64,000 bases of DNA, from positions 40,601,501 to 40,665,500 of the forward strand of contig NC_134368.1 in the NCBI RefSeq assembly GCF_035582795.1. Reading direction: 5' to 3'. This document shows positions 13,301 to 25,800 of the stretch, piece after piece (the stretch's first letter is position 1; the number at the start of each line of letters is the position of its first letter). The notes under the pieces are model-generated. The model was not told the origin of the DNA. It did no database searches and was given only the letters and a program-made list of their open reading frames with translations. This DNA is from Mycteria americana (lineage: Eukaryota > Chordata > Aves > Ciconiiformes > Ciconiidae). Both the position numbers and the translations under genes were made by a program.

Positions 13301-16300
13301 TTTAGTTAGTATGGCTGCTTGGTTATTATAATTAGCATCTGTATTTTTTCTCATTATATATCTATTAATGCTCATCAATGTATTGTCAAGGATCAAGGCG
13401 TGCTAAGCTAGGACACACTGGTGCTATATGCTGTACAAACTTAAAATGAAATGACAATCCATACCCAAAAGACCTGACAGTACAAGTAAAAGAGAACACG
13501 TAACACATGAGAAAAGATTGTTGGGGAAGACATGAAAACATGACAACAGTATGGAAAGTATCTGGATAATCATGTGATTCAGATGTTACGCATTTTGACA
13601 GACCTCACACAGATGCTGAGTTTTATGGAGGATTCCGGTGAGGATAACTAAGTAGCTTTGAAAATGTTTATAGATAGCTCTTCTCAGGCATGAGAGAGAG
13701 CATAAGGGTCTTTCCTAGAAGATTTAAGAGGTGGAGACATTCACCATGAATAAATCTTTTCATCCTTTCCAGTGTCGTTCAGTAAATGAGAGAACATATG
13801 TGTCATAAGAGGCCATGAAAGGGATCGAAAGAGAAAAAAAAGAATTTTAAAACCTGAGAGTACAGTGCTTCCACAAATCTACTCAAAATAGAAAACCACA
13901 ACACAGGGTCATTTAAGAATGCATTTTAATTAGAAGCATAATGGATTCAAAATCCCAGGTGTCAAAAAAAATGACACTTAGGTAAGTTTCCATAGCAAAT
14001 GCTAATCAGTTGATTATTTTTATTAAGAAAATTATTCTCAGATTTGCTTTTCGTGTGTTTGTGTATGTTAATATTAGAAAGTGTAAGTAAAATCAAGATA
14101 AAAATGTAAACAAATTAGAGATATAACTACAATACTTCATTAGATTTCAAAGCACACTTACAGAAAGTTTGAGACAGCAAAAAGGAGCTAGGCATGCATT
14201 TTTGAACAGATGGTGCTAGATAAGGTCACACAGATATAATTGAGGTCAGAATTTGGCCACTGTAGGAACAGACACTCTCAGGGAGAGAGGTGAACTTCCT
14301 CCTGTGTTTTTCATTAATTACTCAGTGCCATTCAGTCACAGTGTTGTCTGTTGTAGATCCTCTCAGTAATCCCTTGTCCATACAAGTCTTTCTCTAGAAT
14401 ATTCTTTCAATATTATGTATTTGAAGAAAAATTCTGTTTGTGGAAACATTGATTTGCTTTTTAGCTGCAGAGACAAAAGTCTACCAGTCTCAGCATTTAT
14501 CTTAGCTACAGTCTCTAAGAGAACAGTAAGTATCGGGGAGCAAACAGACTAAGGTACAGCTTCACTGCTGATGTAGGAAGAACTGATATAAAACAGCAGC
14601 TAATTTTTATGAAAATACTAACAAGTTTTAAATTCAAAGACCAATTCTAAAATACTTTATATCAGAGACAGAAGGCAAATCAAGAGCCTGGATGGATGTA
14701 GCAGAACTAACTTGCAGAGTTGTCTTGTACAGATACTGCTCAAATTCTCCTCAGCTTTCAGCATGTAAACCCAGAGTTTTTTACCAGTTTCTCGACCTTG
14801 CTGTTGATTTTACACACTGTATCTGAGAGCAGTGTTTGCTTTGTGAGTTTTTTCACACTTAGCATAAAAATATATTATATTAAATAACATTATATACAGT
14901 AAAGCATGGATTCATTATTGCATTTACTTCTAGAAGGAAGTCATTCACATGAATACCAGTTAGAAAGCATACCACAGAAATCGAACCAACTGAGTTTCTA
15001 CATGGGCCTCAAAACATAATGTTATGCTGTTTCAAGTTGTACAAAATATTCTCTCCACAGCTGTGCAGTCTCAGCCTGCAGATGCAACCATCACAGTCAA
15101 TATTTTTATGTGAATGACACCCATATCAAAGTGTTTTTCTTTCATAATGGTCCATTTTTTCTGGCTAAAAGAAAACAATATTTGAAAAATATCATTAATG
15201 TATCAATTTTAGAAACATGTTTGATTCTGTTTTCCTTTTCACTTGTTACTAAATTACTTTCCTGAAAACACTTTCCTCTTTTTTCCTTCAGTTAACATTA
15301 ATTCAGATCTGTATTTTGGCCCTTTTCCCTTCCCCAACAGCTTTACACAGAAATACGTGACAGAAATAAGAACAGTAATATCAGAAATAAATCAGCTAAG
15401 AGTATTTACCTGAGTAAAGGTTTCTCTAGACTACTTGTGGTTTTGCTTTTGGGAGCTGGCTGAAACCAAGGCCATACTATTACTAAAGTCAAACTCAATA
15501 CTGTATTTTATTATTTTGTGACTTCTGTAATAAAGGATAATACATTTCTTTTGTGACAACCATTTAATTCCAAAGACTGTGAACGGTTTTGTTATAATAA
15601 AAATAATATTGCTTCAGGCTTTTTAAATCAGCTTGGGTACACTTACAATTTATGCATGCCTACAAGCTTGAGCTTGTCACACATGAGGTCCAAGTATCTC
15701 CTCTTACTACAAATACAAGACCAGTGACACTGCTGGTAAAGTGTAATTGAGTTTGGCCCATCATATATTGAAAAGGAGTAATGAGAATGAGCTTAAAAAG
15801 TAAAAAAAAAAAAAAAAATTATATTTTATATCCAATTCCTCTGGTAGAAGCAGAAGCTACCTTTTTTCTCGTCATTCAGAAATAATAGCTGGCTGATGAT
15901 CGTAATCAGCCCTGAACACAAATTGGTGCATTACGCTGACAGCAGGCAAGCCTACAGACCTGAAAACAGTGAGACTACTACACCAACGTGTCAAATGGCT
16001 TTAAACTATTGCTAATGGTTTATAATGAAAAGCTTGAAAGGCAGGGGCAGAATTAAGAAATTACTTGTTATGTGTTTTATGATTTCTATAAAGCAAGGCT
16101 TTTTACAAATTCTTCTGTAAGCTATTCGCTGTAGTAGATCCCAAAATGCACCCTTTGCAGAAACGTCTCTGTGCCATTAAGACACTTTTGACAAAAACAT
16201 ACATGTTAACAAGACAGCACCTAAAGACACTGCATGTGAATCTCATGGGCATACATGGAGACTGCTTTTGAATACGTTTTATCTGGTGTGCCCCCACCCC

Positions 16301-16549
16301 ACAGCCACAGGGCCAGCCTGGCTCAGGGTCTCTGCTGGCGCTCACCACACAGCCCCGTCCCCACCACTGCCGCCCATCTCTGACACTCCAGCACCAGTAA
16401 TTTCATCAACAGATTGTGACCGCCACACAAGGAAGCTGGCTTTTAACACGCATCCAGAAGTACAATAAATATAAATTGTATTTTAATCTGCATCGGGCCT
16501 TGGCCTTTGCTGGGAGGCATTTAGGCTTTTCCTTGCCACAAAAACGTCC
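10327..16549. other. Intergenic DNA upstream of AGA
   Basis: AT-rich DNA with no recognisable exon, RNA gene or full repeat. It includes two similar AT-rich blocks near 12943 and 13060 (both starting CAACTTTATTA) and a 17-base poly-A run near 15800. Distal regulatory elements may exist but cannot be recognised from one sequence. Confidence 0.55.
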
Positions 16550-16676
16550 CTCAGGGGGCCTACAGCAGGCCCCAGCCTGAGGAGACGCATCACTCCACAG
16601 CGCCGGGCACCGCCCTCCGCGCCGCGCTCCTCTACAACCGCCAGCCGCAGTATCGCTCCGCCGCGGCCGGGCCGCC

Positions 16677-16687
16677 TGCGCATGCGC
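16677..16687. promoter_or_regulatory. NRF-1 palindrome in AGA promoter
   Basis: The sequence TGCGCATGCGC is a match to the NRF-1 consensus and lies 53-63 bp upstream of the AGA start codon, inside the CpG island. NRF-1 sites of this form are common close to start sites of TATA-less vertebrate genes. Binding itself is inferred. Confidence 0.65.
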
Positions 16688-16739
16688 CGCCGCAGCCGCC
16701 TGGTTCGTGGCGGCTGTGTGGGGGCCGGGCCGGGTGGCG

Positions 16740-16887
16740 ATGGCGGCGGCGGGACGCGGTGGGGGCTGGCGGCGGGTGCTGGTCGCGCCTTTCGTGCTCG
16801 TCGTGCTGCAGCTGGCGGGCGCCGCCTCAGCCGCTGCCCTGCCTGTGGTCATCAACACCTGGGCGTTTAGGAGGGCCGCAGAGACAG
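16740..16887 (+). CDS. AGA: AGA exon 1 (coding)
   Basis: 148 nt from ATG to GAGACAG before the donor gtgccc. It encodes the signal peptide and the start of the mature alpha chain (PVVINTW). It ends in phase 1. The ATGGCGGC start region resembles a YY1 element. An ATG at 16682 in another frame would make an overlapping upstream ORF if transcription begins before it. Confidence 0.93.
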
Positions 16888-19800
16888 GTGCCCCGGCGGG
16901 GGACCGGGCCGGGTGGGGCAGGGCAGTGCCGATCACTCCCTCGCTCGGTGCTTCTCCTGCAGCGCCCTCCTGCTGAGGGGCTGGCAGGGGGCTCTGGGTG
17001 TTGGCTTAAAAGCAAAATAAAGCTCTCAGGCGTGACCGCGCTTGAGTGTGGTAAGAAGAAGCGGGTTGTAACCTTACTTCCGTTAAACGGCTCTGGTTGC
17101 AGTGGGCCTGGGCTCCCTCCTGCCCGCTCGGCTCCCCTCACGGATCAGGGCGAGCCCCGGTATCGGCAGGGAGACTGCCTGCAGCGCCTCTCTGCGTGCT
17201 TGGAAAGGGCCTGCCTCGGGTCTCGGGGGAGCTCGGCCCTGGGCCGGGCGTCGGGGAGCCAGGTTACCTCCGTGTGGGAAAGGGCCAAGCCCCTGAGCAT
17301 GCGTTTGCATTCGTGGTGCTCTGTCGCTGAGCCCTGGTGCTACCTGAGAGCCTGCAAGCAGATGGTTTAACTTTCAAGGTTGGGAAAAATGCGTTTAAAA
17401 AAAAAAAAAAAGATGGGGTTATGAGCTGTGGAAAAGCTAGTTTAAAAACATTGTTTGCCAGTAATGTGGTTTACACTCTTGTGGCTGTTCACAATGGTGA
17501 CTTGTTTTTAATGGTGCCCTTCTGAGATTCATTCTTGCCCCCAAAGTTTTAGATAGTTCTGAATATTATATTTTTAGAGCTCTGTGTTATTTTGTGGTGT
17601 GCTATTGACAGTCAAAGCAGGTTTTCCTATGGCAACATAAATTAATTGTGGATACTGATTTCAAAAGACTCATAAGCTATTTTAGCATAGTTGGGTTGTA
17701 AATAACTCCTTATTAGGGAAGCCTTGCTAGTGAAATAGGTTATCTATAAAGCCTTGTATAGGTCAGAAGTGAAATACAGTCATGAAAACTGCAAGGCCCT
17801 TGCTTTGCAGCTTTTGAAAGCTTGTGTTAAGGCTGCTCACAGCAATAAAGGTAGTAGGAATTGGAGCAGTATTCCTATTAAGTTTATAATAAAGGTAAGC
17901 ATATGTGGAGTTGGATGCTAGGTATTAAGTCTTATTTTTTCCTTGATGCAGGCGGTTTCATGTAGTTGCATGCAGCATTTGTGAAGATGAGGCTTCTTGA
18001 GATGGTTGAGACAGTGTAATAGTTTGCTTCTGCTGCCTCCCCTGTGCTGGGTCTGGCAGATGATGGAACACCAGAGCCAGCACAAGGAGGAGGAAGCAGG
18101 ATTGCAACTGTCAATGGCGGCAAGCTCAGGCATCTTGGGAAATCTTGGCTGAGGTCCAGTCTTGTGAAATGTTATATGTGCAAAGCCTTCAGGCCTAGTT
18201 TATTCAAGTCATGTCATTTGGCACATCTGTAATGTCTTACGAAACTGCACCACGAGCTAGATCCTAAAGAGTAGAAGACTAAGGGTTGAACAGGAAAATG
18301 TGGAGACTGTAATTTCTTATATATCGTTTCCACTTTCTTCTTGTTCTTCTGTAGTTACTGATGTAGGTTTAGATCTTTTAGATCACTGTATGGTTTAGAT
18401 CTTTTTATTCTGCAGCTGAACACTTAGTATTCTCATATGAAGCTTTTGAAGGCTGCTTGTTATAACTTTTTTTTTTTTTTGAGATAAAAGTTTTGCTTCT
18501 CCCTGTCCCTTCTCCCAAAAGGCTTTAAATAAACACTGATAAAGTAATGGTTGGTTCTGGGCACAGGAGGTTATTTAATATATAGAAGTTGTGATGATTG
18601 TTAGTGAATAACACCTTCCCGGTCAGGGAAAAAAGATTCATTTCTCAGTCAGAAACACTAATCAGATATGCAAGAAAAACAGTATTTAGAAAAGTAATGC
18701 TTTACATTCTTTGGAATATATTTATATTTTTACTTTATTTCCCCTGTAAGTTATAGTTTACTTTTTTATCCACTTATATAGTGCATCTTCATCATGTCTA
18801 TCTTTAAAAGATTTTTAAAGCAGTAGTGGAGACTGTTTTCACTGGTGACATTTGATTATTTGTGTTGATTACAGCTTGGAGAGTATTACAGTTGGGAGGT
18901 TCTGAGCTGGATGCGATTGAGAGAGGCTGTGGTCAGTGTGAGATTGACCAATGCGATGGGAGTGTGGGATATGGAGGAAGCCCAGATGAAAGTGGAGAAA
19001 CAACACTGGACGCAATGATTATGGATGGGTAAGGAAACCACATGGAGAAAAGAATGATCCCTGTAACTTTTTGCTCACTTTAATGTAAGGGTTGTTACAG
19101 AGATGATCTTGTTGTAGGGCTGACTGTGGGACAAGTTATATGTTAACTTATGGAATTAGGAAAAATACTTATGTAATTGGTGGAAGAGTAGCTAAGAATG
19201 TTTGTTATTGAACCTTTACATGTAGTGTAGTAATCCAGCTCTAGATATAGCAGTTGTAAAGCAGATGGTTTGTAGCATTGTAAGCTTTCCCTTTACATTC
19301 GTTCCATAAATGCACTTCTGGAGCAATTGTCTTCTATACTTTATTTACCATTTAAAGCTGTCCTGATTAAAAAGCAATTGTAAGTGTGTGGTTCATGTTA
19401 TGAGTTTATGTAATAATATAGTTACTCTATTGAAAATGTTGCTGCAGATGGAGTTATTGTTACTTGAGCAACATCCCCATGGCTGTGAAAGGAAACTGTA
19501 TGTACAAAGTTTTTCCCTACTAGTGTGATGCCATCTGTCTATGGCATAGAACAATTAAAGCAATGTGTTAAAGGAGCAAGCTTTCTAATTTAGATGAGAA
19601 CACATTTTGTCTACTAAAAAATCTACAATTATTCGTGTATTTTTAATAAGTTTTAAATATTTCTTGTTTCCAGCAACACTATGGAAGTTGGGGCAGTTGC
19701 GGATCTCAGACATGTAAAAAATGCCATTGGTGTAGCGCGAAAGGTCATTGAATACACTAAACATACGTTATTAGTGGGAGAGTCAGGTAATTATTCCTTT

Positions 19801-22800
19801 AACTGTTTCCAAGTCATACCCTCTTCTTAAAACACTTCCTGTTAAAATTGCCATATATTAATCTTGGTAATATAGGTGGAAGGATTCCCTGACAATCAAA
19901 TGAATCTAGTCAAATAATTCAGAAGTGTTTACTCTCTTATTACATGTGTATGAATTAGGTTTTAGTCCATTATTTGGACACGAAAAGAAAAATACAATGT
20001 TATGGTCTTTCTACCAATTTAACTGCAAATATTAACTTGTAATCCCAAGGCTTTGCTAATATCACTGATACGAATGGTATCAAAGATGGTATGATGCAAG
20101 ACACTATAGAAGCTGTTGGATGTAAACAGTTCATTTAAAACCATGGAGTAACTTTTTCTAAGGGAGGACAGAATTAATAGATGTTTACAGTTACGTTTTA
20201 CTATATATTGAGCACAATTACTGTATTTCATAGTTTAAAAATATTAGTGGGAACTTGAATGTAAAAAATTACATTAGAGGCTGTACTCCTAGGCACAACA
20301 AAAGAGCAATAGCAAACTGGAGGAATAGTAGAGCTTTTTAAAATATGAGCTGCTGCTGTTAGAATAATACTGGTTTCAAAAGAGATGTACATTCCAGGGA
20401 GGTATATGAGTAGTGAGTGGAAGGTTACTTGGCTCACAGTTAAGGACTTTTAAAATGTATGTGCCTGCTCAGAAAGAAATGTGGAGATAAGTGTGGAAAT
20501 TGACATCTGAGCATTAACGATGAGTCAAGTGCTTTGAAATTGATAAGAAAAGATAAAAGATTCTTGAAGGAATTAATGTGTACAGAATAGTAGGGAAATA
20601 AGTGCAACAGCAGTTTTTTTGATGGAGTAAAATAGGGCAATAGAGGGAGGTGAGGACAGTGTTTGATAGAAGGTCTGAAAAGAGAGAGAGATTTGCAGAT
20701 TCTATTTAATTCGAGCTGTTGGCCATGATTAGGTTACAAGTAGCTTTGGTAAGAGAGATTTCACAGGTGATGCTGAAAACAAAATTGGTCAGGTGTTAAA
20801 TAGAGGAGGAAGAAATGCTTGTAATACTCCTTTCCCCATCATTGGCAGTTATCAAAATATTTTTAACTTTTGATTGGTAGAATGAGCAGAAAAGATAAGG
20901 AAGATGAAGAAATGGCAGAATTGAAGTGCTGATTTAAAATATATTTTCGAGCCTAAGAAGATAGCTCTTTGCATAATGGAGTCATGTGGACAAGGCTGAG
21001 TCCTTGCTGTCAGTGAGACCTTCCTCAGAAGAAACTGTCTAGCAGTAGTGTCAAAAGAAAGACAGGAAAGCTGAAGTTATATCTGAGTAAAAATTGGAGA
21101 CAGTGATAAATATTAGTGAATGAATCAAAGCAGTGGAGAAATTGAGAAAGAATATTTGTGAAGGAACGTATTTTCTGTGGAAATAGGAACCTGGATAAAG
21201 GAAACTATAGTTGTCTTTACCAGGTGAAGATTGATAAAGAGAAAGTAGAGCTATAGCTTCAGAAGAATACATTTGAACCTTCAAATCAGCATGTGAGAGA
21301 AATGACAGTTTATTTTCTAAATAAAAATATTTGCATTTTCACCAGAAAAGCTAGCTAGAATAGTAAAACCTTTTCATATAAATGTATATAATCTCTGCAG
21401 GGTTTTTGTATTCAGGATGCAAAATTGCTGAGGTTATTCCTTATTTTTCCCAATAACTAAACTGTACTTTAATTTGAATATATTTAGTGATATAATCCAG
21501 AAAAGTCTGTCTGTCTCCTGAAATTTCATTTCTGAGTGGTTGACACTAGAGAGGAGGAGGCAAGCTGTGGCACGCATTAATTTTGTGTAGTTGATCATTT
21601 TAAAATGTGTGAGCAGTACATTGTTCCTGGCAGTAAAGTTTTAATGAAAGTAACATGAAATTTTCACTTTCAGTGTTAAAAACACTGATGGAATCTGTTA
21701 GTGCCATGACACCTGGATAGTCTTCACAGTTCTGTTTACTTTGACTCAAAAAATGGAAGTTTAGGTATTTTAAAACCTTTGGTACATAAAGAACTTAAGG
21801 AAGAGGATGTATTACAGAGTCACAGAATGGTTGAGGGTGGCAGGGACTTGAGGTCATCTGGTTCAACCCTCCTGCTCAAGTAGGGCCACCTAGAGCTGAT
21901 TGCCCAGGACCATGTCTAGGTGGCTTTTGAATATCTCTAAGGAAGGAGACCCTACAACCTCTGGGCAACTCAGTCACCCTCAGAGTGTAGAAGTGTTTCC
22001 TGCTGTTCAGAGGGAACCTCCTGTGTGTGTTTGTGCCCATTGCCTCTTGCCCTGTCACTAGGCACCACCTAAAGGGGCCTGGCTTTATCTTCTTTACACC
22101 CTCCCTTCAGATATTTTTATACACTAATGAGATTCCCCCTGAGCCTTTTCTTCTCCAGGCTGAATAGTCTGGAGGAAATTATGTTGAATTATGAAAATTT
22201 CATAATCACAGTCTACCTGACCTTTTCCCTTTTTGTCCTAGCAATACTTAGACCAATAATCCAAGTTAAAAGTTCAGAGAGTAAAAATTATCAACTCTGC
22301 TTTCTGGAACAGAAACAAGGCTTCAAAAGTCATGAAAGAATGACTGACAAGCATGCACAAGCACAATTTTACCTTAAAAAATAAAAAAAAGACCTGCCTG
22401 TTTGTTCTAGAAATGGGAAAGTAAATATCTGTTTAATTGAAGCTGTCAGTTTTCTTTTGCTCTGAGTGCAAAGAGACTTTAATTGTGTCAGTTTTTAAGA
22501 AAAACACAGGAAAGCTGTCCAGAAATAATTAAAGGCTTTTCTTAATTCTTGGACTGGAGAAGCTTGTTCAGCTGTGTATTACATTATTATCAAGGATTGG
22601 TAATATAAATTGTTCAAACATCTGAATCTAGCAACAGTATCTGTTACTAGCTAATATCAAAGGTATCTACAACTAAAAGATGAAAGAACAGTTGATTTTT
22701 TTTTTCTTTTCCCTTTCCCTAACTATAAAAGCCATTCTTAAAAGTGCAGCATTCTTTCATTGCTTGTGTTGGTATTTCTTTTGCTCCCTTGACACATACT

Positions 22801-25800
22801 ATATTAATTTTCAAAACAAGGAAGCAGTCACTTTTAAAGCTGCAAGGAAGAAGGGTAATATGATGTAAGCTGGTGGACTGATTTCTGCAAGTATCAGTGT
22901 TTTAGTGGCAAATGTTGTGCCACTGTTACTTACATTTCATAAAAGACTAGCTTTTTAAGGAAAATATACTATTATTTATACCATTTATTTAAATATTTCT
23001 GTGACACATGCAGCCCAGGCCACTCTTGCTCCAGGTTATTTGTGTCCAGTTGATTAATAGAGTTGGATTTGTTTCTCTTTCAATGGTAAAACTTAACATG
23101 TGTTAACACAGTTATAGTGAATTGAGAAAATTTGATATTGCCAGTGAAGGGAGAGTTTGTTGTTGCAGTTGTACATCACTATAAATGGCTGATATTTGCT
23201 CCCTGAAGACATATTTCTCATCTCCATAGAGAATGTAGAATTTCTTGCTTTCTAGATAACTTTACATGAATGCATTACCATAAAATATATAAAAATGTGA
23301 ATAAATTAATGGTTTTTGTTTTGTTGTTGCTTTTCAAGCCTCCTTGTTCGCTGTAAGAATGGGGTTTCCATATGAAGATTTAACTACCCAAAAATCTCTT
23401 TCGATGTATTCGAAGTGGCTTAATCAAAGCTGTCAGCCAAACTACTGGAAGGTACAGTGCAGTGGTGGTGGTGAAGGGTGGGTTTAGAAAGTCAGTAATG
23501 CCACACTGCCTCTTCCTCTTAGCTTATATGTGAGTTGTGCTTTACATGTGAAGAAAAAAAAAAATCTTGCTTATCATACAGGACGAACTTGGAATTACCA
23601 AGCATTTGGTAGACTCAGGAAGAGTATGTGTCTAGCTCATTTCTTAAATCCTGCTGGCTTTGACCTTGCTGCAATAGCATTTTGGTGTGGGAATTATTTT
23701 TTTAACTCTAAATTTGGGCAAGACTTCTCAAACTAAACAAAGCAGTGCGTGTATTTTGATGGATGTATAAATTTCTGAAAGAAAACCTTACAGTAGCAAT
23801 TAAGGTCCTTAAATAGTTAGAGAGGCTTTATGCAGACTTGTGAACACATCAGATTAGTGCAGCTGTCTATTAAACTTGCCTGTTGTGGTGAAGTTGGTTT
23901 GTTGGTTTGGGTTTTTTTTGTTTTGGGATTGGTCTTGCAGATTTCTACATGTTTGTACATTGTCTTCATTGTTTCTTGGATATGAAATGCTGCATTGCTG
24001 AACCATTTTAATTCAATACATACTGTGGTTTTCAGTTGGGAAAATATTTTGACTATGATACTGACTTGACAATAATATCTTGACATTAGTAAAATGAGCT
24101 CAGTTCGTCTGGTTGGTTTTTTAGCTTGAAAATTTTCTTCATTTTGCTGAAGAATGAGCTTTTTTTTTTTTTTAACCAGTCAGTTGAGCAAAGGAGAATC
24201 TTTAATTTGAACAACATAATGTTCTAGTAGGAAAAACTTTTTACCATATAATACCAGAAGTCAGCCTTTATTCCTTAAGCAAAACAGCTTGTGGGGTTTC
24301 AGTACAGCTTTATAAGTATTAGGCATCTGATAACCTGTGTAGTAGATTATAGGAATTGATTGTAGTATTTTTAAATTTGTCAGTGATGAAGCATAATATT
24401 CATGCAAATCACAAAATAATTACAGAACGTGGTACCAGACTCTTCAAAATCCTGTGGACCATACAAACGGCCTGAAAAAGTAACTTGTAAAGAAGAACAG
24501 ACCGTCTCACAAAGAAGTGTTCATAATCATGATACTATTGGTAACAACTTTTGGTAACTCTGATGCTGATTTTTTTTTTTCTCATTCCCCTAGAGATTAA
24601 ATCATGCTGAATTTAAAGAAAAGTATTTCATATAGGCGTTATTTCCTATTTATAGTGGTTTCAAGATTCTATTACTTCAAGATGTGTTAGGATGGAGTGC
24701 CTAAAAGTGGGATTTGGTTTTGTGTTTGGTTTTCTTTTCCTAGTGCACTGGCTGCACAGCCACTTGCTTCATTTTTTGCCCTTAGCTATTTGTTCATTGC
24801 CCTACTGCTTTTCCCTCAGATACCTTGGCATAATTGCTTGGGCAGCTATGGATGCTTAGAAAACTGATCAAGATTAAAAATAATTATTTTTATCTTTATT
24901 ATGGTTAACTTAGGTCAAGTCTCCTCTGTAGCTGTCAGACCAACTTAAAAGTCTTTGTGGTGGTGGAAGAAACGAGTAAACAGTTAGTCCTGTTGCCAAC
25001 CAAAAGCAATATTTGTTGAACAGTCCTTAAACTTATAAAATAAAGCTTGCTTTCATTTTTCTTCTATTCTGGCTTTTGACTAAATCAATACATTTCTATA
25101 GAAACTACTATGCTTAAAACAGGTTAGCAGTAGTAGTCCCAAAAACTTCTAAGAGTTTACTGATTGAGGACTGTTAATTGCTAAGCCTATAAGCTGATTA
25201 ATGAGCAGATCAGACAAAGAACTGGAGCAGTTACAGATTCATGTCTTTCAAAGCTTTATACTTTGTAGTCTTAAAACTTGCACTTTTTGGTTTAGTCTGG
25301 TTTTTTCTCAGTTGAGCAATTCAGAACTTTTTGCCTGACAGTATTTGCAATACCAAGAATTAACAAGTTGTTTCAAGTGTGAGTCTTTCTTCTTTGCTTC
25401 CAGTCCACCCTACTAATAATGAATTAATGTTCTACAGAAGTCAGGCAACCTACCAAATTCTTAAGTTGGTAGGTAGCTTTCTTTACTGGGATAGTCTTCA
25501 GTATGTGCTAGAAAACTCAGAAATTGTGGAGTGTCAGGATGAGAGGGGAATCTGCTAAATACAGTTCGGGAATTGATGTATCATTAAGTAGTCCTAAGCT
25601 GTTTTGTAGTAAATGATGACACTTGTATTTGTACTTCAAGTTCTCCCACCCTGTTGTTTTATATATGAAATGTCTCTTTGGTATTTTAAGAAGTCTTCAT
25701 TCAGAAAGCATTTAGGAAGTTGGTAGGAACTGATGGCCTTCCAGTCTTTTTGCAGAGGCTAATGGTGGCCATAGAGTCAGTGCCTCTATGCTTTTAGCTT

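Larger units (their letters stand above)
16550..17340. promoter_or_regulatory. AGA: CpG island promoter of AGA
   Basis: Base composition switches abruptly from AT-rich to strongly GC-rich with many CpG dinucleotides. The island spans the first exon and the start of intron 1 of AGA. There is no TATA box near the expected start, as is usual for housekeeping lysosomal genes. Island limits are estimated by eye. Confidence 0.85.

Noticed and set aside
16406-16936. 176-codon minus-strand frame across the CpG island
   Set aside because: GC-rich composition leaves few stops; the protein is Ala/Arg/Pro-rich without a domain and overlaps AGA exon 1 antisense.
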